DNA from: Flavobacterium quisquiliarum | Lineage (GTDB): Bacteria > Bacteroidota > Bacteroidia > Flavobacteriales > Flavobacteriaceae | DNA length: 64,000 nt | Assembly: GCF_019308285.1 (NCBI RefSeq) | Contig: NZ_WWEM01000031.1 | Coordinates: 248,001-312,000, forward strand | Direction of reading: 5' to 3' | In this document: piece by piece, positions 53,724 through 62,874 of the stretch | Layout: each line of letters opens with the position of its first letter | Numbering within the stretch: position 1 is the stretch's first letter | Made by a program: the position numbers and the translations under genes | The notes under the pieces: model-generated | What the model was told of the DNA's origin: nothing | Seen by the model: only the letters and a program-made list of their open reading frames with translations | The model's database searches: none

Positions 53724-54380
53724 ATGAACAACCTAAAACTTACTATTTACAGCTTACTATTTGCTGTTCTGCTCATCAGCTGTAAGCATCCTGAGGAAGC
53801 CAGAAGACCTATTTCAAGAGCTTCGGGAACATTCATGAAAAAATCTGCTGACCGCAACAAAAAACTAGTGGCCAGCGAAGAAGATGTCATCAAAAAAATC
53901 ATCAAAAGCAATCCGAAAGTAAAATACTATGCCACTCCAAAAGGGTATTGGTTTAATTACGAAGAAAGAAACGAAACGGAAACTGCTGCACCAAGAAAAG
54001 GTGATATTGCTTACTTTAATATGGAAGTAAAAGATATAAAAGGGAATATCATTTATTCTGATTCTGATCTTGGTCCGCAAACTTATTATGTAGACAAACA
54101 AGATATCATGATGGGACTTCGTGACGGAATCAAAAGAATGCATAAAAACGAGACTGTAACCTTTTTATTTCCATCACACAGCGCTTACGGCTATCATGGG
54201 GACAACAAAAAAATTGGCACAAACGAATCCTTAATCGTTACGGTTACGCTTAGAAATTTTGTCCCAGATCCAGCAGCTCAGACAACCGCAACTGGAAATC
54301 AGACTACAAAAGCAGCTACTCCAAAACCTGCAGCACCAAAACCTGCAGCTCAAGCAAAAAAAGACACATTAACTCAATAA
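53724..54380 (+). CDS. gldI: gliding motility lipoprotein GldI, FKBP-type peptidyl-prolyl isomerase
   Basis: GldI is a lipoprotein needed for gliding in F. johnsoniae, where it probably helps fold motility or T9SS proteins. This 218-residue copy has a lipoprotein signal (LLFAVLLISCKHPEEA, lipidated Cys20), and an FKBP domain from about residue 85 (GDIAYFNMEVKDIKGNIIY, MMGLRDGIKRMHKNETVTFLFPSHSAYGYHG). A low-complexity tail of Thr-Pro-Lys-Ala (from about residue 190) is unusual compared with the domain itself. It is followed by two further isomerase genes. Confidence 0.92.
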   Translation: MNNLKLTIYSLLFAVLLISCKHPEEARRPISRASGTFMKKSADRNKKLVASEEDVIKKIIKSNPKVKYYATPKGYWFNYEERNETETAAPRKGDIAYFNMEVKDIKGNIIYSDSDLGPQTYYVDKQDIMMGLRDGIKRMHKNETVTFLFPSHSAYGYHGDNKKIGTNESLIVTVTLRNFVPDPAAQTTATGNQTTKAATPKPAAPKPAAQAKKDTLTQ

Positions 54381-54395
54381 AAACAATATCTTAAA

Positions 54396-55475
54396 ATGAA
54401 AAAGAGTATTTTATTATTACTAATAGCCGTTAGCTCATTTTATTCTTGTAAAGACGATCACAGCAATCTTCCTGATGGTTTATATGCTGACATCGAAACA
54501 AACAAAGGTCATATCATTGTAGAATTAGATTATAAAAAAGCTCCCATTACTGTAGCCAACTTTGTAACTCTGGCTGAAGGTAAAAACGAATTTGTAACAC
54601 ACGAAAACCTAAAAAAGAAACCGTTTTTTGATGGTTTAAAATTCCATAGAGTTATTGAAAATTTCATGATTCAAACAGGTGATCCATTAGGAACTGGTTC
54701 TGGAGATACAGGTTATAAATTTAAAGATGAATTTTCAGATTTAAAATTTGACAAAGCTGGTGTTTTGGCAATGGCAAACAATGGTCCTGGAACAAACAGC
54801 AGCCAATTTTTTATTACACATGTTGAAACGCCTTGGTTAGATAACAAACACACTATTTTTGGTCATGTAGTAGATCAAAAAACACAAGATGTAGTAAACA
54901 AAGTAGTTCAAGGCGATAATATTATCGCTGTAACTATTATTAGAAATGGAGAAGCTGCAAAAAAATTCGATGCTGTAAAAGTATTTCATGATTACTTCGT
55001 TGACATTGCTAAAGAACAAAGCAAATACGCAGCGGTTCAAAAAGAAAAAGTAGCTTATTATGCTGCTTCTAAAGCAAAAGCAACTAAAACAGCAAGCGGT
55101 TTAGAGTATGTAATTACAGAAAAAGGTTCTGGTGCAAAACCTGCCACTGGAAAGCAAGTATATGTAGCTTATGCCGGCTTCCTTGAAGACGGAACTTTAT
55201 TCGACACTAGCATTGAAGATATTGCAAAACAATTTGGCAAATTTGATCCTGCAAGAGCAGAAGCAAAAGCATATAGCCCAATTCCATTTACTGCTGGAAG
55301 CAAAACTGGTTTAATTCCAGGATTTATCGAAGGTCTTGAACAACTTTCTTTTGGAGATAAAGCAATTCTTTTCATTCCAAGTCATTTAGCTTATGGAGAA
55401 ACTGGTGCTGGAGGAGGTGTAATTCCACCAAATGCTAATATCATTTTCGAAGTTCAATTATTGGAGAAACCATAA
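54396..55475 (+). CDS. lipoprotein with fused cyclophilin and FKBP domains
   Basis: The 359-residue product has a lipoprotein signal (LLLIAVSSFYSCKDDHS, lipidated Cys18). A cyclophilin domain follows (residues 28-185: ADIETNKGHIIVELDYKKAP, FHRVIENFMIQTGDP, NSSQFFITHVETPWLD), then a linker of about 60 residues and an FKBP domain (about 240-358: FVAYAGFLEDGTLFDTS-like strand, GLIPGFIEGLEQLSFGDKAILFIPSHLAYGE). Two different proline isomerase folds in one chain is a design found mostly in Bacteroidetes. It is 15 bases downstream of gldI and presumably serves folding of surface proteins from the periplasmic side. Confidence 0.9.
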   Translation: MKKSILLLLIAVSSFYSCKDDHSNLPDGLYADIETNKGHIIVELDYKKAPITVANFVTLAEGKNEFVTHENLKKKPFFDGLKFHRVIENFMIQTGDPLGTGSGDTGYKFKDEFSDLKFDKAGVLAMANNGPGTNSSQFFITHVETPWLDNKHTIFGHVVDQKTQDVVNKVVQGDNIIAVTIIRNGEAAKKFDAVKVFHDYFVDIAKEQSKYAAVQKEKVAYYAASKAKATKTASGLEYVITEKGSGAKPATGKQVYVAYAGFLEDGTLFDTSIEDIAKQFGKFDPARAEAKAYSPIPFTAGSKTGLIPGFIEGLEQLSFGDKAILFIPSHLAYGETGAGGGVIPPNANIIFEVQLLEKP

Positions 55476-55511
55476 AAAAGTCAATAATCATATACTTAAA
55501 TTTGAAAAGTA

Positions 55512-56648
55512 ATGAAATTTAAATTCTTATTTTTATTCTGCTTAGCAGTAGTAAACATTCAGGCACAAACAAAAAAACCAGCTACAAAACCAGCTGCCAA
55601 AACAACTACAACTGCAAAACCAGCCACAAAACCAAGTACAAATCCAGGCGATGGGATCTTTGCAACGATTTCAACTTCAAAAGGAGATATTGTCGTTTCT
55701 TTAGAATATACGAAAGCGCCCGTTACGGTTGCGAACTTCATCACTTTGGCTGAAGGAAAAAACCCTTATGTAAAGGTAGAACGTTTAAAAGGAAAACCAT
55801 TTTATGACGGTTTAAAATTCCATAGAGTAATCAACGATTTCATGATTCAGGGTGGAGATCCGCAAGGAACCGGAGCTGGAGATCCTGGATATTCATTTAA
55901 AGATGAATTTGTAGACGAATTAAGATTTGAAAAAGGTGGTGTTTTAGCAATGGCTAATTCTGGTCCTGCTACAAACGGAAGCCAGTTTTTCATTACTCAT
56001 AAAGATACTCCTTGGTTAAACGGAAAACATACTATTTTTGGACATGTAGTTTCTGGAATGGACAATGTAAATAAAATTGTTCAGGATGATATCATGACTA
56101 AAATTACTATTACACGAAAAGGCGCAGCTGCAAAGAAATTTGATGCTGTAAAAGTTTTTAGCGATGAAATGAAACAAGGAGAATTAAAGAAAGAGGAAGC
56201 TAAAAAAGTAGTTACTGCAAAAGCTGCCTATTTTAAAGACACAAAAGCAAAAGCAACTACAACTGCCTCTGGTTTAAAATATGTAATTACAAAAAAAGGA
56301 ACTGGCGTCAAAGGCGCTGAAGGATCAACTATTTATTTCCACTATGCTGGATATTTTGAAGATGGTAATTTGTTCGACAGCAGCATGGCTGAAGTAGCAA
56401 AAGCATACGGAAAATATGACGCTAACAGAGATAATGCTGGCGGTTACAAAGCCTTTCCTTTTGCCGTTGGAAAAAAAGACGGTATGATTCCTGGTTTTAT
56501 TGAAGCGCTAGATATGATGACAGATGGAGAAAAAGCAATTTTCTTCCTTCCTTCAAATTTAGCTTATGGTGAAAAAGGCGCTGGTGGTGTAATTCCACCA
56601 AATGCAACTCTAATTTTTGAAATTGAAACGTATCAAAATCAGCCTTAA
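55512..56648 (+). CDS. periplasmic cyclophilin-FKBP fusion, paralogue of the preceding gene
   Basis: This 378-residue protein has a cleavable signal peptide (MKFKFLFLFCLAVVNIQAQ), not a lipobox, then a linker of KPATKPAA-type repeats (about residues 20-45). The cyclophilin domain (FHRVINDFMIQGGDPQ) and FKBP domain (GMIPGFIEALDMMTDGEKAIFFLPSNLAYGEKGAGG) are in the same order as in the preceding gene. It looks like a tandem duplication in which one copy stays lipid-anchored and this one is soluble. A terminator follows. Confidence 0.9.
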   Translation: MKFKFLFLFCLAVVNIQAQTKKPATKPAAKTTTTAKPATKPSTNPGDGIFATISTSKGDIVVSLEYTKAPVTVANFITLAEGKNPYVKVERLKGKPFYDGLKFHRVINDFMIQGGDPQGTGAGDPGYSFKDEFVDELRFEKGGVLAMANSGPATNGSQFFITHKDTPWLNGKHTIFGHVVSGMDNVNKIVQDDIMTKITITRKGAAAKKFDAVKVFSDEMKQGELKKEEAKKVVTAKAAYFKDTKAKATTTASGLKYVITKKGTGVKGAEGSTIYFHYAGYFEDGNLFDSSMAEVAKAYGKYDANRDNAGGYKAFPFAVGKKDGMIPGFIEALDMMTDGEKAIFFLPSNLAYGEKGAGGVIPPNATLIFEIETYQNQP

Positions 56649-56687
56649 TAACTTAGCCAAAAGAAATTTTAATTCTTTGTAAAATAT

Positions 56688-56718
56688 AAAGCCATCAAAA
56701 AATAAATTTGATGGCTTT
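56688..56718 (+). terminator. terminator of the nrnA-gldI-isomerase operon
   Basis: A 12-bp perfect stem (AAAGCCATCAAA at 56688-56699, complement at 56707-56718) followed by a T-rich stretch, 40 bases past the stop codon. Confidence 0.8.
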
Positions 56719-56820
56719 TGTATTTTAGAGAATTCATAATTCAATGCTTTTATATTCAATTTTATTACTAATAAAATATTATTATCAACATAGTACGATA
56801 AAATCCTAAACAAAATGACT

Positions 56821-56828
56821 TACCTTTG
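56821..56828 (+). promoter_or_regulatory. probable -7 box of the EamA transporter gene
   Basis: TACCTTTG fits TAnnTTTG exactly and lies 30 bases before the ATG; no TTG is found at the proper distance upstream, so the promoter is incomplete by consensus. Confidence 0.4.
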
Positions 56829-56858
56829 CCGGCTTAATTTTTTTAAATCAAATAAATC

Positions 56859-57758
56859 ATGACGTCACAAAATAATATATTAAAAGGTGTGTTTTTCGTT
56901 GCTTTAGGCGCCACAACGTATGGAATGCTGGCTACTTTTGTAAAAATGGCCTATTCTGAAGGATACACAACTGCAGAAGTAACGACCTCACAATTTATTT
57001 ATGGAATTACAGGTATTCTCTTGATTAATCTTTTTCAAAGAATAAAAAACAAAAATCAAACAGTAAAAGCTACTCCAAAAAATATTTTCAGTTTAATGCT
57101 TGCAGGAACTTCATTAGGAATGACAAGCTTATTTTATTATCTAGCTGTAAAATATATTCCCGTTTCGATCGGAATTGTTCTCTTAATGCAGACCGTTTGG
57201 ATGGGAGTTTTATTGGAAATGATTCTAGAAAAAAAACTGCCTTCAAAGCAAAAGGTCATTGCTGTATTCATTGTGCTTTTCGGAACCGTTTTAGCCACCA
57301 ATATTATGAAAAATGATATTTCATTAGATTGGCGCGGTTTAGTTTGGGGAATCTTAGCTGCTGCTTCTTTCACCACCACTATGTTTACTGCCAATCGTGT
57401 CGCAACCGAAATTTCATCTGCACAAAGAAGTTTGTATATGCTTTTGGGAGGTTCAATTATTGTATTTTCATTCGCTTTAGCCACTCAGGAAACAACCTTT
57501 AATCTTGATATTTTTCTTAAATGGGGAATTGTACTGTCCTTATTTGGTACTATTATTCCGCCAATGTTAATGAATCTTGGTTTTCCTTTAACTGGTATTG
57601 GATTAGGAAGTATTGTTTCTGCTCTAGAATTGCCTGTTTCGGTTATGATGGCATTTGTTCTCCTAAACGAAAAAGTAGTCTTTTCTCAATGGATTGGAAT
57701 TGTGTTAATTATATTTGCCATAATTATTATGAATGTAAATTTCAAGCGAAAAAGATAA
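56859..57758 (+). CDS. EamA/DMT family transporter
   Basis: This 299-residue inner-membrane protein has ten predicted helices in two EamA repeats, the second starting near residue 150 (WRGLVWGILAAASFTTTMFTANRVA). Typical features are SIGIVLLMQTVWMGVLLEMIL at the end of the first repeat, and GLGSIVSALELPVSVMMAFVLLNEKVVFSQWIGIVLI near the C-terminus. The family exports or imports small metabolites such as amino acids; the substrate cannot be read here. Confidence 0.87.
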   Translation: MTSQNNILKGVFFVALGATTYGMLATFVKMAYSEGYTTAEVTTSQFIYGITGILLINLFQRIKNKNQTVKATPKNIFSLMLAGTSLGMTSLFYYLAVKYIPVSIGIVLLMQTVWMGVLLEMILEKKLPSKQKVIAVFIVLFGTVLATNIMKNDISLDWRGLVWGILAAASFTTTMFTANRVATEISSAQRSLYMLLGGSIIVFSFALATQETTFNLDIFLKWGIVLSLFGTIIPPMLMNLGFPLTGIGLGSIVSALELPVSVMMAFVLLNEKVVFSQWIGIVLIIFAIIIMNVNFKRKR

Positions 57759-57846
57759 CCCAAAATAAGCATTTTCAAAAAAAACTTTCTTGTAATGCAA
57801 TAATTGTTAATTTTTTTTATAAATTCGTGATAAACAATTAGATATC

Positions 57847-58203
57847 ATGACTTCACCCTGGCATTTATATTTAATGGCTATGCTTTATATATTGGCAGGA
57901 ATCAATCATTTTAGAAAACCTGGAATGTATCTTAAAATCATTCCTCCCGCATTTAAGAACCCCAAATTAATAAATATTTTAAGTGGTGCTGCCGAAATAA
58001 TTTTAGGCATCCTCCTAATCCTGCCTTTTACAAGAAGTTTTGCTGCTTGGGGAATTATAGCCTTATTAATAGCTGTATTTCCTGCAAATGTGTATATGCT
58101 TCAAAATAAAAAAGCAGGTTTTGGTCTACCAAGATGGATTTTATTTGTACGTTTACCTTTACAATTAGTTTTGATTTATTGGGCTTACCAATATATTTAC
58201 TAA
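57847..58203 (+). CDS. DoxX-family small membrane protein
   Basis: A 118-residue protein with four hydrophobic helices and the DoxX pattern (LYLMAMLYILAGINHFRKP at the start, GAAEIILGILLILP in the middle, FPANVYMLQNKK before the last helix). DoxX-like proteins are linked to redox or sulfur metabolism in some organisms, but no function is shown for this short type. It is followed after 28 bases by the aquaporin gene, possibly one transcript. Confidence 0.8.
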   Translation: MTSPWHLYLMAMLYILAGINHFRKPGMYLKIIPPAFKNPKLINILSGAAEIILGILLILPFTRSFAAWGIIALLIAVFPANVYMLQNKKAGFGLPRWILFVRLPLQLVLIYWAYQYIY

Positions 58204-58231
58204 CATTCATTAACCATTAAATTATTTTATT

Positions 58232-58954
58232 ATGAAAAAATTATTTGCAGAGTTTTTCGGAACTTATTGGCTTGTTTTTGGTGGTTGCGGAAGTGCCATT
58301 TTTGCAGCTGGTTATCCAGAACTAGGAATCGGTTTTGCTGGTGTTGCACTTGCTTTTGGTCTAACAGTAGTAGCAATGGCGTATGCAGTTGGACACATTT
58401 CTGGAGGACATTTTAATCCCGCAGTTTCTTTTGGATTATGGGCAGGAGGAAAATTTCCAATTAAAGATCTTGTTCCGTATATAATAGCTCAATGTATTGG
58501 AGCAATCGCAGCTGCGGGTACATTGTATACTATTGCATCTGGAAAAGCTGGTTTTGCAATTGACAACACTAAAGCTGGAGCATTTGCATCAAATGGTTTT
58601 GGAGCATTTTCTCCCGACGGTTATTCTTTACAGGCTGCTTTTATTGCAGAATTCGTCCTTACCTTGTTCTTTATTTTAATTATTCTTGGTGCCACAGACA
58701 AATTTGCCAATAGTAATTTTTGCGGTATTGCGATTGGTTTAACACTGACTGTAATCCATTTAGTCAGTATTCCAATTACAAATACTTCTGTAAATCCTGC
58801 AAGATCACTTTCTCAAGCAGTTTTTACGGGAGGCGAACCATTATCTCAAGTCTGGCTTTTTTGGGCCGCGCCAATTTTGGGTGCAATCGTGGGAGGATTC
58901 ATTTATAAAAATCTATTAACGCAAGAAGGAGAACCCGAAAAAATAGTTTTATAA
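58232..58954 (+). CDS. aqpZ: aquaporin Z
   Basis: The 240-residue water channel has six helices and both NPA boxes, [11 protein letters not shown] (near residue 71) and [15 protein letters not shown] (near 189). The Arg following the second NPA and the His of the selectivity filter ([21 protein letters not shown]) suit AqpZ rather than a glycerol facilitator. The start [22 protein letters not shown] is typical. Confidence 0.93.
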   Translation: MKKLFAEFFGTYWLVFGGCGSAIFAAGYPELGIGFAGVALAFGLTVVAMAYAVGHISGGHFNPAVSFGLWAGGKFPIKDLVPYIIAQCIGAIAAAGTLYTIASGKAGFAIDNTKAGAFASNGFGAFSPDGYSLQAAFIAEFVLTLFFILIILGATDKFANSNFCGIAIGLTLTVIHLVSIPITNTSVNPARSLSQAVFTGGEPLSQVWLFWAAPILGAIVGGFIYKNLLTQEGEPEKIVL

Positions 58955-58993
58955 AGATTAATTCATAATAAAAATTACTGTATAATTTATTTT

Positions 58994-59038
58994 AAAAGAG
59001 AAAATCAGATATATTTATATTTGATTTTCTCTTTTTTT
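58994..59038 (+). terminator. terminator of aqpZ
   Basis: A 14-bp perfect stem (AAAAGAGAAAATCA at 58994-59007, complement at 59022-59035), then T residues. It overlaps the TTG that would otherwise open the next reading frame at 59037, which argues for the later ATG start. Confidence 0.8.
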
Positions 59039-59087
59039 GGATAAAATCAAAAAGAAAAATAGTGTTCCAACTAAAACATTAGTATAT

Positions 59088-59915
59088 ATGAACGAAATTA
59101 TTTCTTACTTCAGTACAATTCCATCTTCGCACAGAAGCCTGATTCTTGTTGGTGGCATCACCATTTTCTGGCTTATTGAAAATTCCTTTCCGCTGTTCCG
59201 AATGCAGTATAAAAAATGGCCGCATGCAGGAATAAATTTCTTTTTTACCTTCACGACTATTGTGGTCAATTTCATTTTAGCTTTTATTCTAATCAGAACA
59301 GCAAATTGGACAATCGAAAACCATTTTGGCCTTTTACAATGGATCTCTCCAATGCCAATCTGGCTTTACACCATATTAGGATTATTACTTCTTGATTTAA
59401 TTGGCGCTTATCTGGCGCATTATGTAGAACATAAATTCAAATATCTGTGGCAGTTTCACTTAGTACATCATACAGATACTTGGATCGACACGACAACTGC
59501 TAATAGACATCACCCTGGTGAAAGTGTTATCCGATTTGTATTTACTACTTTAGGAGTTTTAATAATCGGAGCGCCAATGTGGATGGTTTTTCTGTATCAA
59601 TCTCTATCTGTTGTAGCTTCACAATTTAATCATGCTAATATTTCGCTTCCTGAAAAGTTAGACACATTCCTAAGTTATTTCATCGTTTCTCCCAATATGC
59701 ATAAAGTACATCACCATTATGTTGTTCCCTATACGGACAGTAATTATGGAAATATTTTCTCTATTTGGGACAGGCTTTTTGGAACTTTTACATCATTACC
59801 TAAAGAGCAACTTATTTACGGTGTAGATACCCACATGAAACCTGAGGAAAACAACGAGTTAAAGAATCTGCTAAAAATACCATTTCAAAAATCAAGATCT
59901 TTCAAAAACAGTTAA
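59088..59915 (+). CDS. sterol desaturase / fatty acid hydroxylase family protein
   Basis: From the ATG at 59088 the product has 275 residues. This membrane protein has four or so helices and the histidine clusters that bind the di-iron centre: HYVEHKFKYLWQFHLVHH (near residue 110), TANRHHPGES, and SPNMHKVHHHYVVPY (near 200), with a late His in YGVDTHM. The family hydroxylates or desaturates lipids using oxygen. The substrate in flavobacteria is not known for this member. A TTG 17 codons upstream was rejected because it lies in the aqpZ terminator. Confidence 0.85.
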   Translation: MNEIISYFSTIPSSHRSLILVGGITIFWLIENSFPLFRMQYKKWPHAGINFFFTFTTIVVNFILAFILIRTANWTIENHFGLLQWISPMPIWLYTILGLLLLDLIGAYLAHYVEHKFKYLWQFHLVHHTDTWIDTTTANRHHPGESVIRFVFTTLGVLIIGAPMWMVFLYQSLSVVASQFNHANISLPEKLDTFLSYFIVSPNMHKVHHHYVVPYTDSNYGNIFSIWDRLFGTFTSLPKEQLIYGVDTHMKPEENNELKNLLKIPFQKSRSFKNS

Positions 59916-60036
59916 AATCAGTAAAAAAATTAGACCCTGTTGAACCAACATATTATTTTTTTTTTTAATATTGATACAGAAATTGAAAATCAATCTATTA
60001 ATAATTAACACCCTATTTTGAATTAATTTTCACGAG

Positions 60037-60315
60037 ATGAAAAAGAGTAGCCGCAAAGAATTGACTCCGGAACAATCTGAAAAACTTGTTTCGTTAGCTT
60101 TAGAAGAAAGAAATCCATTTGAAATTATAAAAAAAGAATTTGGATTAGCCGAAAAAGAAGTCTTGGAAATCATGAAGAAGAAAATGCCTCTTGAAAAATT
60201 TGAGATGTGGAAAAAGAAGGCAATTGCAAACAAACCAAAACCAAAACCAATAAAAATAGATGATTTTGATGAAGATTTGGATGGAAAGTATTATATAAAA
60301 AATAAATTCGACTAA
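60037..60315 (+). CDS. TIGR03643 family small protein
   Basis: A 92-residue Lys/Glu-rich soluble protein. The segment LTPEQSEKLVSLALEERNPFEIIKKEFGLAEKEVLEIMKKKMP resembles a helix-turn-helix of the Trp-repressor-like sort and matches the small conserved family TIGR03643, whose members carry the same WKKKAIANKPKPKP tail. Function is unknown; it might bind DNA or RNA. Transcribed alone, with a terminator after it. Confidence 0.72.
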   Translation: MKKSSRKELTPEQSEKLVSLALEERNPFEIIKKEFGLAEKEVLEIMKKKMPLEKFEMWKKKAIANKPKPKPIKIDDFDEDLDGKYYIKNKFD

Positions 60316-60320
60316 GATTT

Positions 60321-60350
60321 AAAGCTCCTGAAAAACAGGAGCTTTTTTTT
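60321..60350 (+). terminator. terminator of the TIGR03643 gene
   Basis: A 10-bp perfect stem (AAAGCTCCTG at 60321-60330, complement at 60336-60345), an A5 loop and a run of T follow the stop codon by 5 bases. Confidence 0.85.
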
Positions 60351-60427
60351 ATTTTTTAAATTAATGTAATTTTTTAGTAACTTTTCGATACTTTTTGTGT
60401 CAAATACAATTAACTAAACATAGACAA

Positions 60428-62284
60428 ATGAAGAAAATACTTTACACCTTAGCTCTAGCGGTAACCTTTTGGAGCTGTAAAACCGGTAGCAATGGAGCCG
60501 CTAAAAGCAATACAGTAGAAGTGAACATTAATTTAACTGACGTAAAAGACGACAAAGTTTTAGTTACTGTTACTCCGCCAGCCATTAAAACAGACGAAAT
60601 TGTTTACAGTATTCCTAAAACTGTTCCTGGAACTTATTCGACAGATAACTACGGTAAATACTCTGAAGATTTCAAAGCTTTTGATGCTAAAGGAAATCCA
60701 CTTACCGTAAAAAGAATTGATGATAATTCTTGGTCAATCTCAAATGCAAAAACTTTAAAAAAAATCACTTATTTGGTAAACGATACATTCGATACTGAAA
60801 AAGGAACTGGATTTGGAAACGATGATGTTTTCTCTCCTGCGGGAACAAACATTGATGCTGGCAAAAACTTCATGGTAAATACACATGGTTTTGTAGGTTA
60901 TTTTCAAGACAAATTAGATGTTCCTTACAAAGTTACCATTACACATCCTGAAACACTTTGGGGAGCAACTTCTATGACAGACGAGGATGCAAGCAATACG
61001 TCTGACGTATTTAAAACTCCTCGTTATGCGGTTTTAGTAGAAAATCCAATTATGTATGCTAAACCAGATTACACTACATTTAATGTAAATGGAATGGATA
61101 TCCTTATCGCTGTTTATTCTCCAACAGGAAAATATACTGCCGAAAGCATCACGCCAGAAATGAAAACGATGATGACTGCTCAGAAAAACTTCCTAGGCCC
61201 AGTAAATGCTACTAAAAAATATAGTGTTTTAGTATATTTATCAAGCATGGCTAAAGACGATGCACATGGTTTTGGAGCTTTGGAACACCCAACTGCTACA
61301 ACAGTAGTTTTACCAGAATCTATGCCTAAAGAAAAATTGGTAGAAACAATGAAAGATGTGGTTTCTCATGAATTTTTTCATATCGTAACGCCATTGACTA
61401 TTCACTCAAAAGAAATTCAGTTTTTTGATTATAATGCACCAAAAATGTCTGAGCATTTATGGATGTACGAAGGAGTTACAGAGTACTTTGCAAACCTTTT
61501 TCAAATCAACCAAGGTTTGATCGACGAAGCGGAATTCTACACTCGTATTGCTGATAAAATTGAGCAGGCTAAACAATTAAATGATACGATGTCATTTACT
61601 GTTATGAGTAAAAATGTATTAGAACAGCCTTATAAAGATCAGTACTTAAATGTATATCAAAAAGGAGCTTTAATCGGAATGTGCATTGATATCATCATCA
61701 GAGAGAAAAGCAACGGAGAAAGAGGCATTTTAGATTTGATGCATAAATTATCTAACGAATATGGTGTTGAAAAACCATTTAACGATGAGGAGCTTTTCGC
61801 AAAAATCACTTCTTTAACGTATCCTGAAGTTGGTGAATTCTTAAACAAATATGTAGCGGGAACAACTCCAATTCCTTACGATTTCTATTTAGCAAAAGTT
61901 GGTGTTACAAAAACAACTACGAAAAAAACTGGAAATCCTTTCATTAAAGGACAAATTCCAAACATTACTATCGACAAAGCGACAAAAGAAATTGCTGTTC
62001 GTCCAGAATCAGAATCAATTGAATTCTTCAAAAACCTTAACTTAAAAGGCGGTGATAAAATTTTATCAGTAAACAACAAATCATACAATTTGGATAACAT
62101 TTATGATTTGATTACTGAAAGTGAAAACTGGAAAGAAAATGATCCAATCACTTTAAAAATTAAACGTGGAGCAAAAGAAGAAACGATTAAAGGAACTGTG
62201 AAATTACCATACGAAGAAGCTGAAACTTTTAAAGCAACTGATGCTTCAAAAGACAAACTTAAAAACGCATGGTTAAAAGGATAA
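60428..62284 (+). CDS. M61 family metallopeptidase (glycyl aminopeptidase-like) lipoprotein
   Basis: From the ATG at 60428 the product has 618 residues and a lipoprotein signal (LYTLALAVTFWSCKTG, lipidated Cys17); eleven codons of open frame upstream were rejected. The catalytic zinc motif HEFFH lies in VVSHEFFHIVTPLTIHSKEI (near residue 311), and the second zinc ligand Glu is in MYEGVTEYFANLF, 36 or so residues later. A C-terminal PDZ domain (GGDKILSVNNKSYNLDNIYDLI, near 540-565) completes the usual M61 layout. M61 enzymes remove N-terminal Gly or Ala. It probably faces the periplasm. Confidence 0.9.
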   Translation: MKKILYTLALAVTFWSCKTGSNGAAKSNTVEVNINLTDVKDDKVLVTVTPPAIKTDEIVYSIPKTVPGTYSTDNYGKYSEDFKAFDAKGNPLTVKRIDDNSWSISNAKTLKKITYLVNDTFDTEKGTGFGNDDVFSPAGTNIDAGKNFMVNTHGFVGYFQDKLDVPYKVTITHPETLWGATSMTDEDASNTSDVFKTPRYAVLVENPIMYAKPDYTTFNVNGMDILIAVYSPTGKYTAESITPEMKTMMTAQKNFLGPVNATKKYSVLVYLSSMAKDDAHGFGALEHPTATTVVLPESMPKEKLVETMKDVVSHEFFHIVTPLTIHSKEIQFFDYNAPKMSEHLWMYEGVTEYFANLFQINQGLIDEAEFYTRIADKIEQAKQLNDTMSFTVMSKNVLEQPYKDQYLNVYQKGALIGMCIDIIIREKSNGERGILDLMHKLSNEYGVEKPFNDEELFAKITSLTYPEVGEFLNKYVAGTTPIPYDFYLAKVGVTKTTTKKTGNPFIKGQIPNITIDKATKEIAVRPESESIEFFKNLNLKGGDKILSVNNKSYNLDNIYDLITESENWKENDPITLKIKRGAKEETIKGTVKLPYEEAETFKATDASKDKLKNAWLKG

Positions 62285-62292
62285 TTTCTTTT

Positions 62293-62340
62293 AAAGCATA
62301 AAAAAAAACCGACAAGTGATTGTCGGTTTTTTTATGCTTT
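62293..62340. terminator. bidirectional terminator between the M61 gene and the next convergent gene
   Basis: The arms 62293-62314 and 62321-62340 pair over about 20 positions, with an inner ACCGACA/TGTCGGT core and A/T tracts, and lie between two convergent stop codons. Confidence 0.8.
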
Positions 62341-62783
62341 TATTTCTTCACAGGAAATTTCCAGTCAAATTCATCTTTATCATTTATGATTGCTCCTATT
62401 TCGAATTTTACCACTTCATCAAATTCTGTCTGCAAAATAAACCAATTGTCTTCGTTAAAATAGTTTTCGAAAGTATCAAAAGTTTCCTGATTGTATTTTG
62501 TTATTCCTTTTGTTGCCAAATCTTTCTTTACATCTTCAATTTTTCTTCCGATTAATTTAAATCCGAAAACTTCTAGATTATTACTTGAAGCTACAATATA
62601 ACCTAATCTAAAATCTTCTTCTTGATAAAATGTCAATCGTGCTTTGAGTGCATTGTACACAAAAATTACGTTCTCGTCTTCATCTTTATAGTTTTTATCA
62701 GGTTTTCCTAAAGCCGTTGTTACATCATGCTGCTTCATTCCGAAAAGCAGTTTATCAATTCCTGATTTTAAATTTATTTTCAT
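62340..62783 (-). CDS. uncharacterised small protein
   Basis: This soluble protein of 147 residues has no signal peptide. The first part, IDKLLFGMKQHDVTTALGKPDK (about residues 9-30), resembles the G-M-x-x-x-x-V-x-x-x-L-G-x-P pattern of BamE/SmpA-like domains, but without the expected lipoprotein leader. The rest is rich in Asp, Glu and Phe (FDTFENYFNEDNWFILQTEFDEVVKFEIG). Such acidic stand-alone proteins are sometimes immunity proteins, but no toxin gene is adjacent. I do not recognise the family. Confidence 0.6.
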   Translation of the reverse strand: MKINLKSGIDKLLFGMKQHDVTTALGKPDKNYKDEDENVIFVYNALKARLTFYQEEDFRLGYIVASSNNLEVFGFKLIGRKIEDVKKDLATKGITKYNQETFDTFENYFNEDNWFILQTEFDEVVKFEIGAIINDKDEFDWKFPVKK

Positions 62784-62835
62784 ACTTACTTGTCTTTATT
62801 TGAAGTGCAAATTTCGTGAAGTTTTTTTGTTATTT

Positions 62836-62854
62836 GCCACGAATTCACGAATTA
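62836..62854 (+). repeat. GCCACGAATT repeat, single end
   Basis: GCCACGAATTCACGAATTA is nearly identical to the left end of the element at 51171-51190, with one base deleted. No inverted second end is found nearby. Confidence 0.6.
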
Positions 62855-62874
62855 TATTAATTAATGTATCCTTT

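Noticed and set aside
57521..57841. 106-codon open frame on the plus strand overlapping the EamA gene
   Set aside because: It is a second frame of the real transporter gene and has the irregular Cys/Trp/Tyr-rich composition of a shadow.
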